A stretch of 64,000 bases of DNA. Origin: Pseudoalteromonas sp. P1-25 (GTDB lineage Bacteria; Pseudomonadota; Gammaproteobacteria; Enterobacterales; Alteromonadaceae). The stretch is taken from assembly GCF_001401805.1 (NCBI RefSeq), contig NZ_LKDW01000008.1:1-64000 (forward strand), written 5' to 3'. Shown one piece after another: positions 17,924 to 25,876 of the stretch; the stretch's first letter is position 1; each line of letters begins with the position of its first letter. The position numbers and the translations under genes were made by a program. The notes beneath the pieces are model-generated. The model was not told where the DNA came from and did no database searches. It saw only the letters and a program-made list of their open reading frames with translations.

Positions 17924-19141
17924 CTAGCGTTTAATTGTGCCCCCCGTACTATTTACCCAATTTATTGCCCACTCTATAAATTCGTCTTTGGCTTTAGGGC
18001 AGGTAAATAAAAATCCTTGCATGGCTAAATTAGTACGGTAATTTTTTAAATAGAGTGACTCCTCTGCGCGCTCAACCCCCTCAGCCACCAGGGCTAGTTG
18101 CTCTTGACATGCAATATCAACGAGTGAGCTCACCACTACTTGCGAGAACTGATCTGTTTCAATATTACTAATAAGTGTACGGTCAATTTTTATTTCAGTA
18201 AAAGGGAGGCGTTTGAGCTGGTTCATATTGGTAAAGCCCACCCCAAAGTCATCTAATGATATACCAAAGCCATGCATTCTTAATCTGTTTAGCGTTTCTA
18301 GCTGAGAAAGGCTAGATAGCGCGTGTTGCTCGGTTATCTCTAAAATAATATCACTTGGTGATAACTCATTGAGCTGTAAAATAAGCATTAGCTTATTAGG
18401 GCAGCTTAAATCATCTAATTGCGTAGGTGATAGGTTAAAAGCCAGTTTTAGGTGCGCGGCAATACTTGTGCGTATGGCTTTTAAATCGCTGGTGGCTTGT
18501 TCAAATAAGCTAAAGGTAATTTGATTAATTAATCCGCATTGCTCCGATAATGAAATAAAGCGGTTGGGTGCGATGATTTCGCCAGTATCCGTTTTAACTA
18601 TGCGCGCTAATACTTCAATACTTTCTATTTCACTGGTTTGAGAATTTATTTTGGGCTGATAGTAAGGTGTTATTTCGTTTAATTTTATTGCCTCATGCAA
18701 TGCTTTTTCTGAGATAGAAGTATGGGAATGTTCGTTGTGCACGGCTAAGTGTTTTGCTTTTTGTAAAACAGTTTTTACTTGATTAAGTTGCACGGGTTTA
18801 GCTAAATTTGCGACTAAGTGAATATTGCTATGACGCGCTAAATTTGCAGCCAAATTAATAACCTTGTGATCCATCTCCGAAATTATAACTACTGCACCTG
18901 TAAAATTAAGCTCGCCTAGTTTTCTTATAAACTCCATACCATCCATTTCGGGCATGTTTAGGTCTGTAAATACAATGTCGTAAAAGTTTATATCGTCAGT
19001 TACATGAGTCAGCGCTTGCTGAGCACTCAGGCATTTTGTAACTTTATTCGAGACTCCTAGCTCATTTAAAATGGCCTCCATAACAATTAAAATCGCCTTA
19101 GAGTCATCCACAACTAAAATATTGGGTACCGAAATCGACAT
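17924..19141 (-). CDS. Response regulator with EAL c-di-GMP phosphodiesterase domain
   Basis: 405 aa. The receiver domain (about 5-130) has D12/D13, phospho-acceptor D60 in VFTDLNMPEMDG, S88 and K115. The EAL domain (about 150-395) keeps the signature as EVLAR (176-180), the metal-binding Asn in AFNLSP, EITEQ, the DDFGVGF loop and AEGVE, so hydrolysis of c-di-GMP to pGpG is likely. The architecture resembles VieA-like regulators without the HTH. No kinase is adjacent. It should lower c-di-GMP and favour motility over biofilm, an inference from the family. Confidence 0.9.
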   Translation of the reverse strand: MSISVPNILVVDDSKAILIVMEAILNELGVSNKVTKCLSAQQALTHVTDDINFYDIVFTDLNMPEMDGMEFIRKLGELNFTGAVVIISEMDHKVINLAANLARHSNIHLVANLAKPVQLNQVKTVLQKAKHLAVHNEHSHTSISEKALHEAIKLNEITPYYQPKINSQTSEIESIEVLARIVKTDTGEIIAPNRFISLSEQCGLINQITFSLFEQATSDLKAIRTSIAAHLKLAFNLSPTQLDDLSCPNKLMLILQLNELSPSDIILEITEQHALSSLSQLETLNRLRMHGFGISLDDFGVGFTNMNQLKRLPFTEIKIDRTLISNIETDQFSQVVVSSLVDIACQEQLALVAEGVERAEESLYLKNYRTNLAMQGFLFTCPKAKDEFIEWAINWVNSTGGTIKR

Positions 19142-19323
19142 GCTCTATCCTTGTAACTACTTAATATATTAGTACTGTAAAAGTAGCTTCTGATCAGCCT
19201 TTTGTCAGCTTAGTTTTATATAAATTTTTAACTTCCTAGTGCTATTGTGCTTATAGTCTGTAGCAATTCGTGTTTTTTTAATTCATCGGTATACTAGCGC
19301 TATTGTTTTAACTGGTTTTAGTC

Positions 19324-20340
19324 ATGATAAAAATCGACCTCATGCTTGCAGAGCAACCATTAACCCTTATGGTATCTGGGCAAAAAATAGTACAAATATT
19401 CCATAATCAACAAGCTATAGCATTTGAAAACCCTAAGGATAATTATGTTGAATTTGCTTTATCTAACCAAAGAATAGGTATAGATAGCTCGCAGATTCAG
19501 GAGCAATCACTTTCGTTATTTGTAGATGGTGTGTTTGCTACACAGCTTGCTTTACCTGCGCCGGTAAATAGCCAGCCCAAAAAAGGCTTTTTAGGGCTCG
19601 CGGCACTGGGCTTTAAATTATTTAAAAGTGCAAAAGTAATTAAAGTAGCGCTGGCCGGTGCATCGGTTGCTGGCTATGCGTGGCTATTTAGCATTGAGTT
19701 TGCGCTGATGCTTATTGCGTGTTTAGTCGTGCATGAGTACGGACACGTAAGAGCCATGAAATACTTTGGCATAAAAACCAAAGGTATTTACCTTATTCCC
19801 TTTGTAGGCGGGTTGGCTGTTAGCGATGATAAAATAACAACGCGCTGGCAAGATGTAGTTATATCATTAATGGGTCCTGCGTTTGGTTTGTTTACATCAG
19901 TGCTAGGTGTAGTGCTTTATTACGCCACCGAGATGGAGATATTTGCAGGTGTTGCGGTATTAAGCGCACTACTTAACTTATTTAATCTATTACCCATTTT
20001 ACCGCTTGATGGCGGCCATGTACTAAAAAGTATCAGCTTTTCAATGCGCTCTTGGGTCGGTTTAAGTGTGTGTTTACTCGGTGTGTTATTTGGCTTATGG
20101 CTTAGTTATACATTTGGCTTAATGTTACTGGTGTTCTTTTTGTTTGTTGGCGCACTAGAAATTGTATTTGAATGGCGAGGCCGACATTACTCGCATTTAT
20201 TGCCGCTTGATAAATACGGCCAAGGTTTTTCAGCTGCTATGTACGCTATTGTAGTTGCAGGCCATGTGGCAGTAATGATGCACTTTGCCGATTCAGAGAA
20301 TCCAATACTTAGCCTGCCGATGACTATTTTATCGAGTTAA
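19324..20340 (+). CDS. Site-2-protease-like M50 membrane metalloprotease
   Basis: 338 aa. The soluble N-terminal part (1-105) resembles no domain I can name. Membrane segments begin around 107. The zinc motif HEYGH (137-141) sits in a hydrophobic helix, and the third ligand is in ILPLDGGH (Asp229). SLMGPAFGLF lies between them, as in the M50B Zn-protease core. Relatives cleave membrane-spanning anti-sigma factors or other small membrane proteins. No PDZ domain and no anti-sigma gene are nearby, so the substrate is unknown. It is monocistronic. Confidence 0.85.
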   Translation: MIKIDLMLAEQPLTLMVSGQKIVQIFHNQQAIAFENPKDNYVEFALSNQRIGIDSSQIQEQSLSLFVDGVFATQLALPAPVNSQPKKGFLGLAALGFKLFKSAKVIKVALAGASVAGYAWLFSIEFALMLIACLVVHEYGHVRAMKYFGIKTKGIYLIPFVGGLAVSDDKITTRWQDVVISLMGPAFGLFTSVLGVVLYYATEMEIFAGVAVLSALLNLFNLLPILPLDGGHVLKSISFSMRSWVGLSVCLLGVLFGLWLSYTFGLMLLVFFLFVGALEIVFEWRGRHYSHLLPLDKYGQGFSAAMYAIVVAGHVAVMMHFADSENPILSLPMTILSS

Positions 20341-20347
20341 TAGTTAT

Positions 20348-20375
20348 ACGCGCAGTATCCCTAAATACTGCGCGT
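20348..20375. other. Perfect hairpin between convergent genes
   Basis: 11-bp arms ACGCGCAGTAT / ATACTGCGCGT with a 6-base loop lie between the M50 protease and atoE stops. Neither direction shows a U-tract, so it may protect both 3' ends rather than act as a classic terminator. Confidence 0.6.
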
Positions 20376-20384
20376 AATGAGGGT

Positions 20385-21695
20385 TTAGTAAAAGCTCAAC
20401 ACGAGTGATACAAACACCCCTGTAACAAATAGCTGCACTACACAAAACCCCATAATATCTTTTGCTTTTAAGCCTGCTATTGCCAGTACAGGTAGCGCCC
20501 AAAAGGGTTGAATTAGATTAGTCCACGCATCACCCCAGGCAACTGCCATAGCAACGCGTGATATATCGGCGCCCAGCTCTTGCGCTGCGGGTATAACAAT
20601 AGGTGCTTGTACTGCCCATTGGCCGCCGCCAGAAGGTACAAACATATTTACCAGGCCTGCACTTATAAAGCTAAAAAATGGCAAGCTATCGGCATCTGCT
20701 ACGGCAATAAAACCATGCGATATTTGCTGGGCTAAACCGCTGTCGACCATAACGGCCATAATACCTGCATAAAACGGAAATTGAATAACAATACCTGCGC
20801 CGCTAGGAATTGCTTGTTGTAAGCTATTAAGTAAGTTATGGGGTGTTTGGTGTAATGTAATGGCTAAAAACAAAAACATCGCAATAACGCTATTGAGGTT
20901 TAGGCTACCGCCTGCAATTACAAAGTAATACGCCAAATAACACAGGCCGAGCAAGCCAATTGCTATGCCTAGCAGTTTACTGTGTTCTAAATGTTGAGCA
21001 GGGCGGGTTACATTTTCATTATTAGCGGGGATCTCTTTTATTAGCGCAGGGTCTACATACACGCTGTTTTTATCACTGGGTAGCATGTAGCGGTTAACCA
21101 GCGGCATAATGATAAATAAGCCAATGAGTATGGCTATGTTAAAACCAGCAAACAGGGTTTGTTCAGTACCAATTATACCAATGCTACTTTGTGAAAAGTG
21201 GCCTTGCGTGGCTATAGTGAGCGGTATAGAGCCGGCTAAACCGCCATGCCATACTACGAAGCCCGAATAGGCACTGGCGACTAACAGCCTGTAATCAACC
21301 TTGGTTTGCTTAGCAATGGCTTTCGCAAATAAAGCGCCAATCACTAAGCCAAACCCCCAATTTAACCAACTTGCTAATAACGAAATAAGCGTGACTAAAA
21401 TTATTGCTTTTGGCGGAGTATTGGCAAGTGTAGCTAGTTTTTCTAATAGTTTACTTACAGGCGATGTACTTGCCAGCATATAGCCTGTGATTAGCACTAA
21501 CAGCATTTGCATAGCAAAGCTTAGTAGGTTCCAGAAACCATTACCCCATGCGTTGATAACTTCAATACTTGTGGCGGGAGTAAATAGGCATGCCCCTAGC
21601 AAGGTAATAATGCTTAGCAATATTACAAATATAAAAGGGTCGGGTAAGTAGCGCTCTACTAATTTGGTAAACGGTGTGGCAATTTTATTAAGCAT
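20385..21695 (-). CDS. atoE: Short-chain fatty acid transporter family protein (AtoE)
   Basis: 436 aa inner-membrane permease with about 10-12 helices. The start KLVERYLPDPFIFVILLSIITLL, WGNGFWNLLSFAMQMLLVLITGY and the late FVPSGGGQWAVQAPIV segment are hallmarks of the AtoE family (acetoacetate/short-chain fatty acid uptake). No ato catabolic genes are adjacent, so the actual substrate is open. It is transcribed alone, divergent from the potassium channel gene. Confidence 0.88.
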   Translation of the reverse strand: MLNKIATPFTKLVERYLPDPFIFVILLSIITLLGACLFTPATSIEVINAWGNGFWNLLSFAMQMLLVLITGYMLASTSPVSKLLEKLATLANTPPKAIILVTLISLLASWLNWGFGLVIGALFAKAIAKQTKVDYRLLVASAYSGFVVWHGGLAGSIPLTIATQGHFSQSSIGIIGTEQTLFAGFNIAILIGLFIIMPLVNRYMLPSDKNSVYVDPALIKEIPANNENVTRPAQHLEHSKLLGIAIGLLGLCYLAYYFVIAGGSLNLNSVIAMFLFLAITLHQTPHNLLNSLQQAIPSGAGIVIQFPFYAGIMAVMVDSGLAQQISHGFIAVADADSLPFFSFISAGLVNMFVPSGGGQWAVQAPIVIPAAQELGADISRVAMAVAWGDAWTNLIQPFWALPVLAIAGLKAKDIMGFCVVQLFVTGVFVSLVLSFY

Positions 21696-21921
21696 AATGT
21701 GTCTGTGTGTTTTTTCGTCCTCTTATAATTAATCATGCTATAAAGGTATTAGCAAACCCACATTTAGTCTTATATTTGTAGGATCTGCTTATTTTCTAGG
21801 GTGGGAAAGCTGTAATCTACAGCGGTTTACAGATCTTTACTTAAAAGCTTAAACGTTGCTTAAATGCATGGCTTACAGTAACGTACTGTTTATAGATAAT
21901 TTACTAACAAAAATTTGTATT

Positions 21922-22989
21922 ATGCTGGGAATATTTAAGAGGCTAACGCTACTTCTTCGTGCTCATATCGATCAGCTGAGTTGGCAAGCGGTGATGCTCG
22001 CGATACTTGCTCATATGTTAGTGACTTGGGGGCTACTGCTTATTGCAAATGAGCAAGCGCTTACTTCGTTTAGCACCTATTTTTACTACTATACAGTCAC
22101 TACTTCAACTGTGGGTTACGGCGATTTTAGTCCAACTAGCGAGCTAGGTCGTTGGGTGGTGGCATTAATACAAATTCCGTTTGGATTAGCTTTATTTGGC
22201 GTTCTGTTAGGAAAAACAGGGCAAACAGTGACTTACTTAATTAGGCGCGCTATGACTGGTGATAAAAACTTTGCTCACAGTAACAACCATATTATTATTT
22301 TTGGCTGGCACGATACCCGAACAAAAAAAATGATTGATTATATTCTTGCCGATACTAAACGTACTGATCGCCGTATTTTATTGGCGGTAACTGAGCAAAT
22401 GGAGCACCCATTTTTAACCAACGAAAATGTCGACTTTGCCCGCCTTACCAGTTTTACCGATTTAGAAGAACTTGAACGTGTTGCTATAAATCGTGCCGAC
22501 AAAATTATTATTGATGGGCAAGATGACAACCAAACATTTACAACAGCATTGCGTATTAGCCGCTTAGTCAAAAGTGAATGTCACATTAGTGCGCATTTCT
22601 TAGATGAAACTAAGGTCGATATGCTACTAGAGCACTGCCAAAATGTGGAATGTAGCAGTGCTAAGTCGGCTGAGATTTTAGTGCGCTCAATGCAAGACCC
22701 TGGCTCTAGCCGAGTACAAGAAGAGCTATTATCTACGTTACATGGCGACACGCAGTTTAGCTTAGCTATTCCTAGTGGGTGTGATGAAATGGAGTTTGGT
22801 ACTTTGTTTCACCATTTTAAGCATGACTATAATGCGATTTTGTTAGGGGTAGCGCACAATTTAAGCGCGCAAAATATGGATTTAAACCCACCGCTTGACT
22901 ACAAAGTAAATGCAGGCGATATACTTCATTATATTGCGCTTGAGCGTGTGCTAACAAATGAAGTTGATTGGCAAAGCTTGGCAAAATAA
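21922..22989 (+). CDS. Two-TM potassium channel with RCK (TrkA-N) domain
   Basis: 355 aa. TM1 is about residues 22-43, the pore helix and selectivity filter TVGYGD are at 63-68, and TM2 about 78-98. The cytosolic RCK/TrkA-N Rossmann domain starts at HIIIFGWHD and continues to about residue 230. A C-terminal beta-rich domain follows (to 355), probably RCK_C-like. This is the MthK/Kch-type layout for ligand-gated K+ flux. The GFG-H-D nucleotide loop is atypical (GWHDTRT instead of GxGxxG), so gating by NAD(H) is uncertain. The start at 21922 is chosen by domain fit; the frame is open to 21856. Confidence 0.88.
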   Translation: MLGIFKRLTLLLRAHIDQLSWQAVMLAILAHMLVTWGLLLIANEQALTSFSTYFYYYTVTTSTVGYGDFSPTSELGRWVVALIQIPFGLALFGVLLGKTGQTVTYLIRRAMTGDKNFAHSNNHIIIFGWHDTRTKKMIDYILADTKRTDRRILLAVTEQMEHPFLTNENVDFARLTSFTDLEELERVAINRADKIIIDGQDDNQTFTTALRISRLVKSECHISAHFLDETKVDMLLEHCQNVECSSAKSAEILVRSMQDPGSSRVQEELLSTLHGDTQFSLAIPSGCDEMEFGTLFHHFKHDYNAILLGVAHNLSAQNMDLNPPLDYKVNAGDILHYIALERVLTNEVDWQSLAK

Positions 22990-23008
22990 CCAAGGCCTAG
23001 ATTAAATA

Positions 23009-23215
23009 ATGAATGAAGTAGTATTTTTAATAATTATTTTAAGTGCTTATATTTTACCCGTGGTAATTGTGGTTAATAGTAAGCGCACCCAAGGCCACGA
23101 AAAAAATGGCTGGTTATTAGGCGTAATTATTTTTTCGTGGTTGGGGCTTTTTATGTATTTTACTATTGTGCCCAAGCAGGGGCATAAAAAAAGAAAGAAG
23201 AATAAACCATCGTAG
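23009..23215 (+). CDS. Small two-TM membrane protein of unknown function
   Basis: 68 aa with two membrane segments (about 3-22 and 34-55) and a very basic tail (KQGHKKRKKNKPS). It resembles the PLDc_N-type short membrane hairpin. It lies 19 bases after the channel gene on the same strand and may be cotranscribed, so a link to the channel is possible but unproven. Confidence 0.6.
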   Translation: MNEVVFLIIILSAYILPVVIVVNSKRTQGHEKNGWLLGVIIFSWLGLFMYFTIVPKQGHKKRKKNKPS

Positions 23216-23217
23216 AC

Positions 23218-24249
23218 CTATTCTAGCTGCTTGAGTTTGTGCTCAACCAGCGGGTCATCCGGCACAATTTGTTGAGCAACTTCTAATAACTGAATAGCAT
23301 CATTTGGGTGTTCATCTTGATGTTTAAGTGCGACATCAATAAGCGGCTGAATATCTATTTTGGCCTGATGCTCTTGCACATGCTCTTCTTTTTCATCTGC
23401 TAAAATTTGATGTGCCGTACTTAATAACGCCAAGCGGTGAGGCGAGCTCGCGTTTGCTTTATTTAGGCTTTGGTAATACTCCTCCTTTAGTCGCAAGGTT
23501 TTAGTTTGCAAACGAAACTGCGCTATATCAATTTGCTGGTGGCGAATAAAATCAACGGCTACTTGTTTGTAAAAGCCAAACTTAGTGAGGTAGCTGGCAT
23601 GAGTGCCGTGCCCCATACCAAATACACGTAAATGAGTAAGTTGAGGGTATCGTTTTGCATGTAAGCGGTCTATTTTATTGGTGGGGTCATAAATTATGTA
23701 ACCCTTAGCATGGCCTAAATCAACATCGTTATATTCACTTTGCCAATCAAACTGCTGCGCAAGCTCAGTGCTTGAGCGGTTATCCCACGGCACTATTTCA
23801 GTGTTTTTGGTGCTAACTGGGTGAAAAAATAGTACTTGATCAAGCTTTAATAATTTAGCAAATGCACCCACAGCAAAACCACCGCGGCTAAGGCCATAGC
23901 CTAATCGGCACTTGAATGGGCTAAGTAGTGTCGATAACTGCTCTAAAAAGAAAATTAAATTACGGCTTCTAAACCAATTACTTTTGCCTAAATGCTGAAA
24001 CGCAATAATATTAACATTTTGTTTTTGCGCTAAGTGATAGCCCCAAGGGGCAAAGTCATCGGTTAGATCGTGTTCTTGGAGGTTGGTGCCCGCGGGTGAG
24101 AAAGTAAAAAGCAGGGGCTTACTTAAATCAACAAATTCGTATTTTACGTACACATCGCCGAGTAGGTCACTGCCAGACATGGGCAGCCTAGTTTGTTGTT
24201 CATCACGGCAAAGCGTTAACCATTCATCTAACCAATACAGTAGTTTCAT
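23218..24249 (-). CDS. Alpha/beta-hydrolase-like protein of unknown function
   Basis: 343 aa, no signal peptide. Residues 43-230 look like an alpha/beta hydrolase: LLFTFSPAGTN, then the nucleophile elbow GYGLSRGGFAVGAF (GxSxGG), a DPTNKID segment that may hold the acid, and HLRVFGMGHGTHA with the candidate His. The C-terminal 90 residues are helical and TPR-like (DAIQLLEVAQQIVPDDPLVEHKLKQL). Its stop is 2 bases beyond the convergent small gene. The Shine-Dalgarno GGGGG is inside a hairpin (24252-24278). The substrate is unknown; it may belong to a family of glycan- or capsule-related hydrolases, but I cannot confirm that. Confidence 0.6.
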   Translation of the reverse strand: MKLLYWLDEWLTLCRDEQQTRLPMSGSDLLGDVYVKYEFVDLSKPLLFTFSPAGTNLQEHDLTDDFAPWGYHLAQKQNVNIIAFQHLGKSNWFRSRNLIFFLEQLSTLLSPFKCRLGYGLSRGGFAVGAFAKLLKLDQVLFFHPVSTKNTEIVPWDNRSSTELAQQFDWQSEYNDVDLGHAKGYIIYDPTNKIDRLHAKRYPQLTHLRVFGMGHGTHASYLTKFGFYKQVAVDFIRHQQIDIAQFRLQTKTLRLKEEYYQSLNKANASSPHRLALLSTAHQILADEKEEHVQEHQAKIDIQPLIDVALKHQDEHPNDAIQLLEVAQQIVPDDPLVEHKLKQLE

Positions 24250-24251
24250 TA

Positions 24252-24278
24252 ATCCCCCAATTATAACTCGCGGGGGAT
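24252..24278 (-). promoter_or_regulatory. Hairpin masking the ribosome-binding site of the 24249 gene
   Basis: On the minus strand ATCCCCC (24278-24272) can pair with GGGGGAT (24258-24252), loop 13 bases. GGGGG is the Shine-Dalgarno, 4-5 bases before the ATG at 24249. The 7-bp GC-rich stem would block initiation unless opened. Confidence 0.45.
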
Positions 24279-24350
24279 CGTATCAAACACGGATAAATGA
24301 GGTCAAACATAGTCAAAACTACCCTCTTAAACATTCGGATATTATTATGG

Positions 24351-24821
24351 CTAATTGCTCATAGCTATTATTTGCTCCCAATCGTTTTGAGTGACTGGCA
24401 TAACTGATAGTCGGCCTGCCTTTTTAAGGGCTAGTTCGTTAATTGCCTCGTTAGCTTTAATGTCTTTTAAACTCACCCGTTTATTTAAATGGCATTTATA
24501 GGTTACCTCAACAACAAACCAGCGAGGGTTGTCGGGCGTTGCTTTCGCATCGTAATAATCGCTATTTAAATCAAACTGGGTTGGATCAGGATAAGATTCT
24601 TTAGTAACGGTTGCTATACCCACAACGCCTACGTGTTTACAACTAGAGTGATAAATGAATACTAAGTCTCCTAGTTTTATATCATCGCGCATAAAGTTAC
24701 GTGCTTGGTAATTACGCACACCTTCCCACAAGGTGGTTTGCAGTGGCGCTTTTTTTAAATCATCAATCGAAAAAGCGTCGGGCTCAGTTTTAAATAGCCA
24801 ATAATTCATAGCCTTACTCAT
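24351..24821 (-). CDS. EVE-domain protein
   Basis: 156 aa, cytosolic, one EVE (PUA-like) domain throughout: MNYWLFKTEPDAFSIDDL, LWEGVRNYQARNFMRD, GDLVFIYHSSCKHVGVVGIATV and the basic end. The fold binds modified bases in DNA or RNA. It is the stand-alone form seen in most proteobacteria (thymocyte nuclear protein 1-like), not fused to a nuclease. The first ATG is used; an internal ATG four codons later (MNYWLF) is the more typical family start, and the ribosome site does not decide between them. Confidence 0.88.
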   Translation of the reverse strand: MSKAMNYWLFKTEPDAFSIDDLKKAPLQTTLWEGVRNYQARNFMRDDIKLGDLVFIYHSSCKHVGVVGIATVTKESYPDPTQFDLNSDYYDAKATPDNPRWFVVEVTYKCHLNKRVSLKDIKANEAINELALKKAGRLSVMPVTQNDWEQIIAMSN

Positions 24822-24888
24822 TTAGTTAGATTTACATACATGTATTGTATAGTATCATTAACTTATCTGGGGATTGAGAGAACAGCAA

Positions 24889-25746
24889 ATGAGCCAAGTA
24901 TTAGATGATTTATTGTCGTTATTGTCACTTGAAGAAATTGAACAGGGTTTATATCGCGGTCAAAGCCAGGATTTAGGGTTTAGAGCGGTATTTGGTGGTC
25001 AAGTTATGGGGCAGGCATTATCTGCAGCAAAAGAAACACTACCAAAAGGACGCGTTGTTCATTCATTACACTCTTACTTTTTACGCCCTGGCGATGCGGC
25101 AAAGCCGATTGTTTATGATGTAGAAACTATACGCGATGGTAAAAGTTTTAGTACTCGACGTGTGAGCGCCATTCAATATGGTAAACCGATTTTTTATATG
25201 ACCGCATCGTTTCAAGGGGAAGAAGACGGCTTATCGCATCAAGCAACTATGCCTAATGTACCGCCCCCTGAAGAACTGCGCTCATCGCTTGAGTTTTACC
25301 AAGAAAACGCCCATCACATACCCGAGGCTATTCGTAATAAATTTATACGGGAAATGCCCATTGAAATGCGCCCGGTGACTTTTCATAATCCGTTTAAACC
25401 TGAGGTTATTGAACCAGTAAAACATATTTGGATTAAAGCCAATGGCGATATGCCAGATGACCAACGTATTCATAATTACTTATTAGCGTATGCCTCTGAC
25501 TTTGAGTTTTTACCTACTGCATTACAGCCGCATGGCGTATCGTTTATGCAGCCAAATATGCAAGTGGCAACGATTGACCATGCGATGTGGTTCCACCGCC
25601 CATTTAGGATGGACGATTGGATTTTATACACCATAGACAGCCCAAGCGCTAGCTCTGGGCGAGGCTTAGTGAGAGGGCAGTTTTTTGACCGCCAAGGTAA
25701 TTTAGTCGCATCAACTATTCAAGAAGGGGTGATGCGCCAGCGCTAA
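24889..25746 (+). CDS. tesB: Acyl-CoA thioesterase II TesB
   Basis: 285 aa (E. coli 286). It hydrolyses medium- to long-chain acyl-CoA to free acid and CoA. The double hotdog fold is visible: first repeat [24 protein letters not shown]...[13 protein letters not shown], second repeat with ASDFEFL and [45 protein letters not shown] is the conserved TesB end. The ATG at 24889 fits the family start and has GAGAG upstream; an upstream in-frame alternative at 24874 is unlikely. It ends at a bidirectional terminator shared with plsB. Confidence 0.95.
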   Translation: MSQVLDDLLSLLSLEEIEQGLYRGQSQDLGFRAVFGGQVMGQALSAAKETLPKGRVVHSLHSYFLRPGDAAKPIVYDVETIRDGKSFSTRRVSAIQYGKPIFYMTASFQGEEDGLSHQATMPNVPPPEELRSSLEFYQENAHHIPEAIRNKFIREMPIEMRPVTFHNPFKPEVIEPVKHIWIKANGDMPDDQRIHNYLLAYASDFEFLPTALQPHGVSFMQPNMQVATIDHAMWFHRPFRMDDWILYTIDSPSASSGRGLVRGQFFDRQGNLVASTIQEGVMRQR

Positions 25747-25813
25747 GTTAATAACGCTATTTACTATTATTTATAGTGCGTTGTGAGCGCTTAGGTTAAA
25801 CAACGAAACTTAC

Positions 25814-25849
25814 AAAAAAGCCTCAATATTATGAATATTGAGGCTTTTT
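25814..25849. terminator. Bidirectional terminator tesB / plsB
   Basis: A long perfect stem: AAAAAGCCTCAATATT paired with its complement across an ATG loop. A-run and T-run on opposite sides let it stop transcription from both convergent genes. Confidence 0.9.
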
Positions 25850-25876
25850 AATGGTATTTAGTTAATATGTTTAGCG

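Noticed and set aside
21810..21832. Possible operator dyad CTGTAA...TTTACAG between atoE and the channel gene
   Set aside because: The arms are short and imperfect and no matching regulator is nearby; too weak to list.
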